DNA from: Chthonomonas sp.
Lineage (GTDB): Bacteria > Armatimonadota > Fimbriimonadia > Fimbriimonadales > Fimbriimonadaceae
Length of the DNA stretch: 64,000 nt
NCBI GenBank assembly: GCA_016788425.1
Contig: JAEURQ010000002.1
Coordinates: forward strand, 992,001 to 1,056,000
Reading direction: 5' to 3'
Part shown: piece by piece, positions 42,170-51,144 of the stretch
Position numbering within the stretch: the first letter of the stretch is position 1
Layout of the letters: every line of letters starts with the position of its first letter
Program-made: the position numbers and the translations under genes
Notes under the pieces: generated by a model
Database searches by the model: none
What the model saw: the letters and a program-made list of their open reading frames with translations, nothing else
What the model was told of the DNA's origin: nothing

Positions 42170-43445
42170 ACTCGCGCTGAAACGCCTTGAGCTGGCGGGT
42201 GACTTCGGCAGTCGCCAGCTCGGGCTTCGCTTGCCCAATCGCGTTCGCAATCGCCACGACCCCGCCGGGTTGCATCTCGTCCACCGTGATTTCGGCCCAG
42301 TTGCCGTCGCTCCCCAGCACCATGAGGCGACCTCCGTCGCCCGCGATTTTGCTCCCCATCACATCGAGCGGCGCGTCCTTGGGGAACTGCGTGGCGTTGG
42401 TTTGCACGAACGCCATAAACTGCGAAAGCTGACTGTAGTGGTTGGCAAACTGCCGACCCTTCGGCGTGCCGCTCAGGCTGCTTGACGCAACCCGCTGGGC
42501 AATGAAGCTGAATTCGTACTTCTTACGAAACTCGGCGATGGCAGCCAAGCGCTCGGGGTCCGCCGAGAGCGCGGCATCTAACTCGCTGACCGGGGCCAAA
42601 ATGTCGGCGTCCGGGTCCACTTGCTCCGGCGTGGTGGGCGGGGTGGCGGGCTTGTCCGCATCCTTTTTGGCGGTATCCCGCTTCTCGCGATTGATGGCGG
42701 CTTGCTCCACCGCGCGCTGCGAATCGCTTGCCTGCTTCGCCGAATTCTTGAGAATCGTGAGCACGCCCACGGCGGCCACGGTCAGGGCCACGAGCGCCCC
42801 AAACATGACCAGCAGCGACCGACCGCGCGTGGGTTCGGCGACCTGAATCGGCGTGAGGTCAATCCCCTCCATGGGCGGCGTGGCGGTCATGCGGTGCACC
42901 GTTCCGGAGCCGCCAATAGGCGGAATCATCCACACCACCACGGGTTCGATGATGTGCTTGAGGTGCTTGGTTCCGAGGCTGAGCGGACTCACCTTGATCT
43001 TGCCTTTAATCGTGTCGTACACCACTTGCGACATGCAGATCGCGCCAGGTTTTGCTTCGCCCTGCAGACGCTGAGCCACGTTCACGCCGTCGCCAATGAC
43101 GTCGTTTTCGGTTATCACGACGTCGCCCAGGTGGATGCCCATGCGATGCTCCAGAAGCTGGCCCGGCGCGATGTTGCGCGCCTGGTCGTGCAGAAGCTGC
43201 TGCATCGAAAGGGCCGATTGAACGGCGTCGGACGCGCTGACGAAGTACATCAGCAAGCCGTCGCCGGTGCGCTTGATTACTTGGCCGCCGTGCAGGGCGC
43301 ACTCTTGCTCCATCAGAGCAAAGTCGCGATCCAGGGCCGTCATGGTGCCGCGTTCGTCGCGCCCCATGAGCATGGAGAAGCCGACGATATCGGTGAACAT
43401 GATGGCGGCGAGAATGCGCTGACCCGAGTGATGATAATCCTGCAT
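42105..43445 (-). CDS. Class III nucleotidyl cyclase with membrane helix and periplasmic-type tail
   Basis: A 446-residue protein. Residues 10-180 are a class III cyclase catalytic domain: metal Asp in MFTDIVGFS and RTGDGLLMYF, substrate-type Lys in VIKRTGDG and Asp in NDVIGDG (the pattern of adenylate rather than guanylate cyclases), and the transition-state Asn and Arg in VNVAQRL. A membrane helix lies at residues ~213-232. Residues 235-290 are Ala/Lys/Pro-rich linker, and 295-446 a helical domain on the far side. The orientation (catalytic domain first) is reversed from most receptor cyclases. Convergent with, and overlapping, the blue-copper gene. Confidence 0.85.
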   Translation of the reverse strand: MQDYHHSGQRILAAIMFTDIVGFSMLMGRDERGTMTALDRDFALMEQECALHGGQVIKRTGDGLLMYFVSASDAVQSALSMQQLLHDQARNIAPGQLLEHRMGIHLGDVVITENDVIGDGVNVAQRLQGEAKPGAICMSQVVYDTIKGKIKVSPLSLGTKHLKHIIEPVVVWMIPPIGGSGTVHRMTATPPMEGIDLTPIQVAEPTRGRSLLVMFGALVALTVAAVGVLTILKNSAKQASDSQRAVEQAAINREKRDTAKKDADKPATPPTTPEQVDPDADILAPVSELDAALSADPERLAAIAEFRKKYEFSFIAQRVASSSLSGTPKGRQFANHYSQLSQFMAFVQTNATQFPKDAPLDVMGSKIAGDGGRLMVLGSDGNWAEITVDEMQPGGVVAIANAIGQAKPELATAEVTRQLKAFQREFSLSVGDASGSGQLGPSPGSN

Positions 43446-43566
43446 TGAAATCCTACTGAATACAGACTCATTCTAGGCGGATTCGGTGCCATGTTTCACG
43501 CGTTGGCTTCAAAACCCGCAGTTCGTGCCGACAATCCAATGGAGCCCATTTGGACCTCATTGAACG
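43446..43566. promoter_or_regulatory. Divergent gap between cyclase and flhA
   Basis: A 121-bp gap. Minus strand: AGGAT lies about 7 nt before the cyclase ATG. Plus strand: no clear ribosome-binding site or well-placed -10 box could be fixed for flhA. Nothing else recognised. Confidence 0.3.
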
Positions 43567-45663
43567 ATGCCCACCATTCAAAAGCTTCTTCGGCAAACTG
43601 ACCTCCTGATCGGGGCGGCCCTCCTTGTGGTCGTCGCCATGCTGATTTTGCCGTTGCCGCACTGGATTCTCGACCTTGGCTTGGTTGCCGCCATCGCATC
43701 CAGTGTCGTGATTCTGCTGTCCGCGGTGAACGTGGACGACCCGCTCAAGATGAGCGTCTTCCCCTCGCTGCTGTTGCTCACCACGCTGTTTCGATTGGCG
43801 CTAAGCATTGCCGCCACGAAGCTGATTTTGGGTTCGGGAACCGCGGGTGCCGTCATCGAAACCTTCGGGAACTTCGTCATGGGTGGCGACTTCATCGTCG
43901 GGTTTATCGCGTTCCTTATCCTGATGATCGTGCAGTTCATGGTCATCACGAATGGTTCGGGCCGGGTCTCGGAAGTTGTGGCCCGCTTCACGTTGGACGC
44001 CATGCCCGGTAAGCAGATGGCAATTGATGCCGACCTCGCGGCCGGGATGATTGACGAAACCCAAGCTCGCGAGCGCCGTAAAAACGTCAAGCGAGAGGCC
44101 GACTTTTACGGGGCAATGGACGGTGCCTCGAAGTTTGTCAAGGGCGACGCGGTTGCCTCGATCCTCATCATCATCGTCAACATCGTCGGTGGATTCGCCA
44201 TGGGCTTTATGCGCGGCGACGGCGACGCGATGACGATTCTCAAGACGTACGCCCTGCTTTCGGTCGGTGAGGGTCTGGTTTCGCAGATTCCCGCGCTGCT
44301 GATTTCCACCGCGAGCGGTTTGCTCGTGACCCGCGCCGGGCAAGAGCGCGGCATGGGCGGCGAAGTGCTGAGCCAGGTGCTCGGCCAGCCTAAGGCTCTG
44401 CTTTCTGGGGCGGGTGCGCTCGCCGTTTTCGCGTTCATTCCCGGGTTCCCGGCCACCATTTTCCTGGGCATGGCGGCGGCCCTTTTTGGCGCGTACAAGT
44501 TTGCGACTAAGAACCCCGACCTCACTCAAGTTTTGAAAACCGACGAAGAGAAAAGAGCCGAAATCGATGCTCAAGCCCAGCAGGTGGCGCAGGCGCAACC
44601 GACCGGACCCGAGGCCGTGCTCCCGCTTTTGCAGGTGGACGCCCTCGAAATCGAGATCGGGCATGGCCTCACGCGTCTCGCCGATACTCGCGCGGGCGGC
44701 GACTTGCCCGATCGCATCGGCGCGAGCCGCCGCGAAATCGCGATGGAACTTGGCTTTGTCATGCCGAGCGTTCGCATCCGCGACAACATCAACCTCGGCC
44801 CCAATGAATACTGCATCAAGGTCCGGGGCGAAGAAATTGGCCGGGCCCGCATCGAACCGAGCATGCTCTTGGCAATGAAGGGCGGTTCGGATAACCCGCC
44901 GCTGGTGGGGATTCCGACTAAGGAGCCGGTGTTTGGCCTCGAAGCGTACTGGATCGACCGCGGCCACGCCGAAGACGCGAAGATGTCGGGCTACACCGTC
45001 GTCGAGCCCAATATCATGATCTCGACTCACCTCACCGAGATCGTCAAGACCCACGCGCCTGAACTCCTCACCCGGCAAGATGTCAACACGCTGCTCGACC
45101 AGGCGAAGGTCCAAAACCCGACCGTCGTCAACGAGTTGGTGCCGAGCGTGGTGAAGGTGGGCGACGTGCAAAAGGTGCTCCGGCACCTGCTCCGCGAACG
45201 TGTGCCGATCCGCGACATGGTCACGATCCTGGAAACCATGTCGGACTACGCCGACCGCGTTAAGGACTTTGATTCGATGGGCGAGCTTGTGCGCGCCGAA
45301 ATCTGCCGCACCGTGACTCGCCAGAACATGGACGGCGATAAGCTGTTCTGCTTAACGCTCGACGCCCATGTGGAGGACGTGCTGAACGGCGCGCTGCAAA
45401 ACACCACGCTCGGCTCGGTGCTGGTGCTCAACGCCCAAATGCGCGAACAACTCTTTACGGCGTTGCGCGCGGAGACGGATAAGGCGATGATGATGGGCAA
45501 CCAGCCCGTGCTGCTCGCCTCGAACATGGTGCGGTTGCCGCTGCGCCGGTTTATCGAGCACGAGTTCCCCTTCTTGCAGGTCATGGCCTACAACGAAGTC
45601 GCGAGCAAGGTGGACGTCGAGCTTCTCGGGTCTATCCGGTTCGCCGAACAGTTCGCTGCTTAA
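43567..45663 (+). CDS. flhA: Flagellar export-gate protein FlhA (orphan)
   Basis: A 698-residue FlhA, the nine-ring component of the flagellar type III export gate. Residues 1-320 hold about eight membrane helices with the conserved cytoplasmic loop ARFTLDAMPGKQMAIDADL and ETQARERRKNVKREADFYGAMDGASKFVKGD. Residues 350-698 form the four-subdomain cytosolic part (HGLTRLAD, PSVRIRDN, AYWIDRGHAEDAKMSGYTVVEP, VVNELVP). All regions appear complete, so it is probably functional. No other flagellar gene is in the window. It ends overlapping the convergent repeat protein by 4 bp. Confidence 0.95.
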   Translation: MPTIQKLLRQTDLLIGAALLVVVAMLILPLPHWILDLGLVAAIASSVVILLSAVNVDDPLKMSVFPSLLLLTTLFRLALSIAATKLILGSGTAGAVIETFGNFVMGGDFIVGFIAFLILMIVQFMVITNGSGRVSEVVARFTLDAMPGKQMAIDADLAAGMIDETQARERRKNVKREADFYGAMDGASKFVKGDAVASILIIIVNIVGGFAMGFMRGDGDAMTILKTYALLSVGEGLVSQIPALLISTASGLLVTRAGQERGMGGEVLSQVLGQPKALLSGAGALAVFAFIPGFPATIFLGMAAALFGAYKFATKNPDLTQVLKTDEEKRAEIDAQAQQVAQAQPTGPEAVLPLLQVDALEIEIGHGLTRLADTRAGGDLPDRIGASRREIAMELGFVMPSVRIRDNINLGPNEYCIKVRGEEIGRARIEPSMLLAMKGGSDNPPLVGIPTKEPVFGLEAYWIDRGHAEDAKMSGYTVVEPNIMISTHLTEIVKTHAPELLTRQDVNTLLDQAKVQNPTVVNELVPSVVKVGDVQKVLRHLLRERVPIRDMVTILETMSDYADRVKDFDSMGELVRAEICRTVTRQNMDGDKLFCLTLDAHVEDVLNGALQNTTLGSVLVLNAQMREQLFTALRAETDKAMMMGNQPVLLASNMVRLPLRRFIEHEFPFLQVMAYNEVASKVDVELLGSIRFAEQFAA

Positions 45664-48350
45664 GGCGTCAGACGCCGCGCCACCGCCTTGACGGTCGGCA
45701 CGGGGTCGTCGCGTAGCGAGGTGAACAGCGGACGGAACTCCGCCGGGCAACGCCCGGCGAGGCCGAGCAACGCCTGAATTCGCATCCCCGCGCTCGGGTC
45801 GCCAAGTCGCTCGCCGAGTTCCTTCAGCGCATCGGCGGTGCCGATTAGCGAGAGAAGTTCCAGCCCAGTGCGCGCCTGGGTTTCGCTCGTGCCTTCGAGC
45901 AGTCGTCGCGACGTGGCCAACGCGTTGGTCGGGAACTTGGCGAGAAGGGCCAGCGCGGCCTTGCGCATCATCAGGTTGGGCTGGGTCACCACGGCCTCGG
46001 CGGTCGTGTACGCCTCTTCCGATCCGATTTGGCTGAGCGAAACCATCGCCGCCAAAGCAATCGTGCGGTCAACTCCCGCGACGAGCGGCAACAGCTCAGG
46101 CACGGCCTCGCGAGCCTGAATCGTGCCCGCGGCCCGCACCGCTTGGCGCTGCAGACTCGGCGTCCGGATCAGACGGCTGAGCACCGGGCCGACTTCCCTA
46201 ACCCCGGCTTCGGAGGCGATGCTGAGCCCATTGCGCAATTCGGCTTCCTTCTGACTCTGGAGCAATCGTTCGGCCAGGCGATCGCGAGCCGGTTGGCCGA
46301 TGCCGCGAATCACCGCTGCGAAAGTACGCACGGAGAGCCGATCCACGTTGGCGAGCTCCTTGTCGAGCATCCAATCGAAGGCAGGCATGCCGATCAGCAC
46401 GAGCTTTTGGATGTTATCGGCCACGCTTTGTTGGGCTGTGCCGACGCCCCACTGCCGCGCCAAATCGTAAATGCGCTTGAGCTCGGCGTCGTTGGGGCGG
46501 GCAAGCGACCCCGGCTGGGCGACGGGTTGCTCGACCTCGGGCGTTTCACTCTTCGGCCGGAAGGGGTCTTCGAGGTCGTAGGCCACCCCCCAACTTCCGC
46601 TGGCGGCGGCTTCGCTGTCGTGGATGCCCGCGTAGTACTTGTCCTGACCGCCGAGATCAACGAACAGGCCCACCGATCCGCTCCCGCGGCTCGGGTTTCC
46701 TTGCCCCGGCGGGCCCTGATAGCGGTCTTCGCCGCTCGAATCCAGGAAAATGCCGACGCCACCGGCGTTGCCGGTGCCGGGCGCACTATCGCGCGCGGAG
46801 TAGATGTCGTTCCCATCCCGATCCAGCAGCATCGCGGTCGCCGCGTCGTGACCGATCGCGTGACTCGCGCCGAACTTGGTGAGATACCCATCGTCGCCGC
46901 GCAGATCAAAGAGGTACGCCGCGCAAATGTGCATCGCGCTGGCCTGGGCGTAGTGGTAGGCCGAATAGGTGTCGTGGCCCGAGCCATCGAAGAGTGACCC
47001 CAGGCCGTACCAATAGCTTGCGCCTTGGCAATAGGTCTGGCCGAGATAGCTGTCCATGCCCGAGAGGTCGGTCAGCAGGCCAATGCCGCCGCTCGTGCCG
47101 CCCGAATCCTCTCGGTAACCCATTCCGAAGCCTTGCGCGAACGAATAGTAAATGTCTTTGAAGAGCGGCGAGTTCAAGGTGATGCCACCCGCTTTGTAGG
47201 TGTCGTCGCCAGTGCGATCGACGAGCCATCCGAGCCCTTGCGTGCGGCCAGCCCCTTGCCCCATGAGCCCCAACCGATACTGGTCGGTCCCATCGGTATC
47301 AATGAGCACGCCCATGCCGAACTGGCCGAAGCCCTGGCTCAGAGTTTGCGCAATATAAACGTCTTCCCCGCCCTCTTTGGCCAGCGCGCCGACGCCCAGC
47401 AAACCTGCGCCGAAGGCAAGGTTTCCACCGCGAAACACATCGTTGCCGCCGACCACCCGCATGATTCCGCAACCAAGGAGACCGACTCCGCCGCCGCCAT
47501 CCGCCACATCAAAGGTGTCGTTGCCGCCCAGATCAATGGCCACTCTGGCGCGCTGAACGCCAAACGCGGGGCGTCCCGAATAGGTGTCGTTGCCGCCGAG
47601 GTCCAGAATGAGGTCGTAGTCGCTGCCCGAAATCTTGTCGTCGCCGCGCCCGGTGACCAGAATTTTGAGATCGCCAAGCTGCAACTTGATCGGCGCGGGA
47701 ATGTCGGCCACGACCCCGCGAAGCTGATTCATGGCCTTCTCCACCCCGACGCTCAGGCTCACGCCGGCCGCCAGCAGTTTGTCAAAATCCACCTGTCGGG
47801 CCAAGCCGAGGGTCTGCTCCCAACTCGCGGGCGCGCGATTGACAAAGTCGAACTTGACCGCCTTTTCCTCCACCGCCCAGTAGGGGAGCGACTGTATAAG
47901 AGTCTGCCGCTCCGCCGGGCCGAGCGCGCTCAGCGCAAGTTCCACGTCCGCGTTGGCGGTTTGCAAGGCCGAGATCAGCGTGCCGAATGGCTTGCGGATG
48001 TTCGCGGGCAGGGCCGGAAACATTTCCATATCCTTGGTCACGGTTTCAATGGCCCGCTGGGTCGGGACGAGTTTCTGTCGCCCGGCTCGCAGCATGTCGG
48101 ACATGCTGCGTTTGGTGACCAAGTGCATCTCCATCACGGCGTTGGCGGTCTCAATCGGTCGCTGAATCGCGTCGTCAATGATGCTGGGTCGCAGGCGGTC
48201 GAGGAATCCGCGGCGCTCGTAATTGAGTTCCTCCACCCGCATATTGCCGATGAACAGCGCGTCTTCGAGGCCCGCGCGCTCCGCTTCAGTGAGCTGGGCC
48301 GCACCCAGAGCGGGCAACGCACACAAACTCCCCAGGATCAAAAACTTCAT
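45660..48350 (-). CDS. Exported GND-repeat protein with C-terminal HEAT repeats
   Basis: An 896-residue exported protein with signal peptide (MKFLILGSLCALPALGAAQ). Residues 20-215 are mainly helical. Residues 218-590 contain at least ten tandem units of about 30-40 residues built on D-x-G-G-N-D-T-Y, such as LILDLGGNDTYSG, AIDLGGNDTFDVA, LVDRTGDDTYKAG, LFDGSGHDTYSAY, LLDRDGNDIYSAR and FVDLGGQDKYYAG. These resemble calcium-binding or beta-solenoid repeats but are not RTX nonapeptides. Residues 620-896 are HEAT-like helical repeats. Start: the ATG at 48350 has AAGGTGA 8 nt upstream; a GTG at 48362 overlaps the VanZ-like stop. Confidence 0.7.
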   Translation of the reverse strand: MKFLILGSLCALPALGAAQLTEAERAGLEDALFIGNMRVEELNYERRGFLDRLRPSIIDDAIQRPIETANAVMEMHLVTKRSMSDMLRAGRQKLVPTQRAIETVTKDMEMFPALPANIRKPFGTLISALQTANADVELALSALGPAERQTLIQSLPYWAVEEKAVKFDFVNRAPASWEQTLGLARQVDFDKLLAAGVSLSVGVEKAMNQLRGVVADIPAPIKLQLGDLKILVTGRGDDKISGSDYDLILDLGGNDTYSGRPAFGVQRARVAIDLGGNDTFDVADGGGGVGLLGCGIMRVVGGNDVFRGGNLAFGAGLLGVGALAKEGGEDVYIAQTLSQGFGQFGMGVLIDTDGTDQYRLGLMGQGAGRTQGLGWLVDRTGDDTYKAGGITLNSPLFKDIYYSFAQGFGMGYREDSGGTSGGIGLLTDLSGMDSYLGQTYCQGASYWYGLGSLFDGSGHDTYSAYHYAQASAMHICAAYLFDLRGDDGYLTKFGASHAIGHDAATAMLLDRDGNDIYSARDSAPGTGNAGGVGIFLDSSGEDRYQGPPGQGNPSRGSGSVGLFVDLGGQDKYYAGIHDSEAAASGSWGVAYDLEDPFRPKSETPEVEQPVAQPGSLARPNDAELKRIYDLARQWGVGTAQQSVADNIQKLVLIGMPAFDWMLDKELANVDRLSVRTFAAVIRGIGQPARDRLAERLLQSQKEAELRNGLSIASEAGVREVGPVLSRLIRTPSLQRQAVRAAGTIQAREAVPELLPLVAGVDRTIALAAMVSLSQIGSEEAYTTAEAVVTQPNLMMRKAALALLAKFPTNALATSRRLLEGTSETQARTGLELLSLIGTADALKELGERLGDPSAGMRIQALLGLAGRCPAEFRPLFTSLRDDPVPTVKAVARRLTP

Positions 48351-48358
48351 CGACACAT

Positions 48359-49108
48359 TCACCTTGATTCAGGACGCGGACGCACTAAGCGCCACACCAT
48401 AAAGATTCCCACAATCGTGACGACGCCTGCCAGGTCGAGCGCGACATCCCACACCGAACCGCTCCGCCCGACCAAAAAGCTCTGCCGCCATTCATCGAAA
48501 ATCGCATGCGACATCGCCCACCCCACGCCAAACCAAACGGCTCGCCGGAGGTCATCCCGAGCGGCCAACGCCGCGCGCATCGTGCTGTACGCGAGCAATC
48601 CGTAGAACACAAAATGAATGGTCTTGCGGACGATGTGCGTAAGCGCGTACGCCGCGTCGTAGCTCAGCCCAAAGGCCTGAATAAAGAAGTTGCGCATCGG
48701 GTCGGGTCCGCCGCGCGCTCCGCTGAGATAGGCGATCGAGAGCCCGAGCAAGCCGGCGACGACAAACCACCCTAAACTCCGACGCAGGGAAACATCGCGA
48801 ACCAAGCTTGGAAGGCTCACACAAACGCTCACTCCGGCCAGCGCCAAATAGGGCTGCCACATTGCACTCGGAATACTGCTCTTATAGGCCGACCACAAAA
48901 ACGCGGTTGTGACCAACGGTAGGTAGGCGACCAATCCGTGAAGAAAGGTGGCCACGGCAAAGCTCTGCGCGGAGCCCGCGCCAAGCGTCAACATGGCCGC
49001 CAGGGCCAGCGCCAAAAACGTGCGCAAGTCATACTGCGCCCAGCCCACGACCAGCCACCCAAGGAACGCGAGCCCGACGACTATAATGAGGGGGCTGGGT
49101 TTTTGCAT
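48359..49108 (-). CDS. VanZ-like membrane protein
   Basis: A 249-residue membrane protein. The first 150 residues hold five or six hydrophobic helices; residues 150-249 match the VanZ-like domain: VRKTIHFVFYGLLAYSTM, then AMSHAIFDEWRQSFLVGRSGSVWDVALDLAGVV, with the conserved His, Asp-Glu and Asp-x-x-x-Asp. VanZ gives low-level teicoplanin resistance in enterococci, but most relatives have no known role. The frame is open far upstream across surE; the ATG at 49108 is the sensible start, only 3 nt from the divergent surE start. Confidence 0.8.
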   Translation of the reverse strand: MQKPSPLIIVVGLAFLGWLVVGWAQYDLRTFLALALAAMLTLGAGSAQSFAVATFLHGLVAYLPLVTTAFLWSAYKSSIPSAMWQPYLALAGVSVCVSLPSLVRDVSLRRSLGWFVVAGLLGLSIAYLSGARGGPDPMRNFFIQAFGLSYDAAYALTHIVRKTIHFVFYGLLAYSTMRAALAARDDLRRAVWFGVGWAMSHAIFDEWRQSFLVGRSGSVWDVALDLAGVVTIVGIFMVWRLVRPRPESR

Positions 49109-49111
49109 TCC
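49082..49111 (+). promoter_or_regulatory. Probable surE promoter region
   Basis: A perfect TATAAT (49082-49087) inside the 5' end of the divergent VanZ-like gene lies 24 nt before the surE ATG. That gives a leader of about 17 nt with no Shine-Dalgarno before the ATG. No matching -35 box was found. Confidence 0.45.
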
Positions 49112-49897
49112 ATGAAGATTTTGATCACCAACGACGATGGCGTGCATGCCAAAGGAATTGCCGTGCTGGCGCGGGTTGCCCAGCGACTCGGCGACGTGAA
49201 GATTTACGCTCCGGACCGCGAGCGCAGCGCCTGCGGTCACGGCATGACGCTGCGCGATCCGTTGCGCGTGCGTCAGGTGAATTGGGAGCGAGTCTGCGGC
49301 TATTGGGGTGAACCGAGCCGGGCCGAGGCGTTTGAAGTCAACGGCATTCCCGTGGACTGCGTCAACGTCGGCCTGACCGAAGGCTGGCCCGAGTGCGACC
49401 TGGTGCTGAGCGGCATCAATCACGGCCCGAACCTGGGGTTCGACGTGACCTACAGCGGGACCGTCGCGGGGGCAATGGAGGGCGCCATTAATAATGTCCG
49501 CGCGATTTCGCTGAGCATGGCGCTGTTTGTCGAAGGGCAACCGCTTCACTTGGACACCGCCGAAATCTGGCTGAACGAATATCTGCCTCGATTGGTGGAG
49601 ACCAAACTGCCTGAGCGCACCTTCCTCAATGTCAACATTCCCGCGATTGCCGCGCCCGAGATTCAGGGCGTCAAGGTGGTGGGCATGGGGCAACGTGTCT
49701 ATGAAGACCGCGTCGAGCTCCGCAGCGATCCCTGGGGACGGCCTTATTACTGGCAGGGCGGCGTGGTGGTGATGGACGCGAAGGCGCCGGATACCGATGT
49801 TCACAGCGTGAGCCAAGGCTATGTAAGCGTGACTCCGATTACGCTGGATTGGACCGATCGGGGCGCGATGGCGGCCTTGGCCGACGAACTCGCCTAG
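49112..49897 (+). CDS. surE: 5'/3'-nucleotidase SurE
   Basis: A 261-residue metal-dependent nucleoside monophosphate phosphatase. The N-terminus MKILITNDDGVHAKGI carries the two metal Asp residues, followed by APDRERSACGHGMTL (metal Ser) and LVLSGINHGPNLG (metal Asn). YSGTVAGAMEGAI and SLS follow as in the family. The ATG at 49112 gives the standard N-terminus. It is followed 14 nt later by the acyl-CoA dehydrogenase, which has its own -10 box. SurE helps survival in stationary phase in E. coli. Confidence 0.95.
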   Translation: MKILITNDDGVHAKGIAVLARVAQRLGDVKIYAPDRERSACGHGMTLRDPLRVRQVNWERVCGYWGEPSRAEAFEVNGIPVDCVNVGLTEGWPECDLVLSGINHGPNLGFDVTYSGTVAGAMEGAINNVRAISLSMALFVEGQPLHLDTAEIWLNEYLPRLVETKLPERTFLNVNIPAIAAPEIQGVKVVGMGQRVYEDRVELRSDPWGRPYYWQGGVVVMDAKAPDTDVHSVSQGYVSVTPITLDWTDRGAMAALADELA

Positions 49898-49898
49898 G

Positions 49899-49904
49899 TA
49901 CAAT
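49899..49904 (+). promoter_or_regulatory. Leaderless-type -10 box of the second acyl-CoA dehydrogenase
   Basis: TACAAT starts 1 nt after the surE stop codon and ends 7 nt before the ATG at 49912. No Shine-Dalgarno precedes the ATG, so a leaderless transcript starting at the ATG is expected, in addition to read-through from surE. Confidence 0.6.
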
Positions 49905-49911
49905 CTTAGGC

Positions 49912-51102
49912 ATGGACTTTGCCCTGACGCAAGAACACGAACTCGTCCGCGAGATGGCCTACAAGTTTGGCCAAAACGAAATTCTCCCCGGCCTCGCCGA
50001 ACGCGATCGCAACCATGTGAGCGACGCGACAATGCTGGAAACCATGGCCCGCGGAGGAATCTTGGGAACGTCGATCCCGGCAAAGTACGGCGGCACCGAC
50101 ACGGACTATATTTCGCTGGGCATCGTGTGCGACGAGCTTGAGCGCGCCGATACCAGCGCGCGCGTGGTCATGAGCGTCCACAGCGGCCTGCACTGCATGA
50201 CCTTGATGCAATGGGGCACCGAGGAGCAAAAGCAGCGCTGGCTTCCCGACCTTGCTTCCGGCAAGCGCTGGGGTGGGTTTGGCCTGACCGAACCGAACGC
50301 CGGTTCCGACGCGGCCAACATCAAGACGACCGCCCGAAAGGATGGCGACAGCTACATTATTAATGGCAGCAAGACGTGGATCAGCCTTGCGGACTACGCG
50401 CACCAGTTTTTGGTGGTCACGCGGCTGAGCGACAGCAACGCCAAAGCGCCCTACGCCGCGTTTATTGTCGATCGAACGACGCCGGGCTTTTCCAGCCGAC
50501 CGCTCAAGGGCAAGCTAGGCGTGCGCGCCGGTAACACCGGCGAACTCTTTTTCGAGGACATGCGCATTCCTGCCGATTGCATGCTGGGCGAGGAAGGCGA
50601 CGGATTTAAGGTCGCCATGTCGGCGCTCGACCACGGTCGCTACACGGTGGCCGCGGGCGCAGTGGGCATCATCGAAGCTTGTCTTGATGCGAGCGTCAAG
50701 TACGCCAACGAGCGAACGGTCGGCGGCGAAGCCATCGGCCGCAAGCAGCTCGTCCAACAGATGATCGCAAGCATGGTGCAAGGCCGCGAGATCGGGCGAC
50801 TGCTTTACTACAAGGTGGGTTGGATGAAGAACACCGGCCAGCGGCACACCAAGGAATGCAGCCTGGCGAAGTGGCACAACTGCGCCGCCGCCTTTGACGC
50901 CGCCAACAAGGCGATTGAAATCCACGGCGCATACGGCTTTAGCGACGAGTTCCCGGTGGAGCGATACTTCCGCAACTCGCGCGGCGCGATGATCTACGAG
51001 GGCACGCACGAGATCCACACGATCATGCAAGCCGAGTATGAGCTCGGTTACCGCCAGGATCGGCCCCTAGCAAAGGTGCTTCCTACGTACCCGTTCGCCT
51101 AA
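49912..51102 (+). CDS. Acyl-CoA dehydrogenase (short/medium-chain type)
   Basis: A 396-residue flavoenzyme of standard length. FAD/substrate region: GGFGLTEPNAGSDAANI and KTWISLADYAHQFLV. The catalytic-base region is AMIYEGTHEIHTIMQ, with Glu in the position typical of short/medium-chain and butyryl-CoA dehydrogenases; HGAYGFSDEFPVERYFRN is also conserved. The substrate could be a short fatty acyl or a branched-chain acyl-CoA. ETF genes are not in the window. A strong terminator follows. Confidence 0.93.
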   Translation: MDFALTQEHELVREMAYKFGQNEILPGLAERDRNHVSDATMLETMARGGILGTSIPAKYGGTDTDYISLGIVCDELERADTSARVVMSVHSGLHCMTLMQWGTEEQKQRWLPDLASGKRWGGFGLTEPNAGSDAANIKTTARKDGDSYIINGSKTWISLADYAHQFLVVTRLSDSNAKAPYAAFIVDRTTPGFSSRPLKGKLGVRAGNTGELFFEDMRIPADCMLGEEGDGFKVAMSALDHGRYTVAAGAVGIIEACLDASVKYANERTVGGEAIGRKQLVQQMIASMVQGREIGRLLYYKVGWMKNTGQRHTKECSLAKWHNCAAAFDAANKAIEIHGAYGFSDEFPVERYFRNSRGAMIYEGTHEIHTIMQAEYELGYRQDRPLAKVLPTYPFA

Positions 51103-51118
51103 GAGCGCACAAAAATGT

Positions 51119-51144
51119 GGGCGCCCCGCGGGGCGCCCTTTTTT
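51119..51144 (+). terminator. Rho-independent terminator after the acyl-CoA dehydrogenase
   Basis: A perfect 20-nt GC-only inverted repeat (GGGCGCCCC and complement around GC) is followed directly by TTTTTT. It lies 16 nt after the stop codon. Confidence 0.95.

Noticed and set aside
45740-48200. RTX toxin-type repeats in the exported protein
   Set aside because: The GGND core is similar to RTX, but repeat spacing is 30-40 residues rather than 9, so an RTX assignment is not supported.
47025-48605. 526-codon plus-strand frame
   Set aside because: Antisense of the GND-repeat/HEAT gene; its apparent repetitiveness mirrors the repeats on the other strand.
49109-50083. N-terminal extension of the VanZ-like frame across surE
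   Set aside because: The extra 325 residues are antisense to surE and have antisense-type composition; the ATG at 49108 begins a normal membrane helix.
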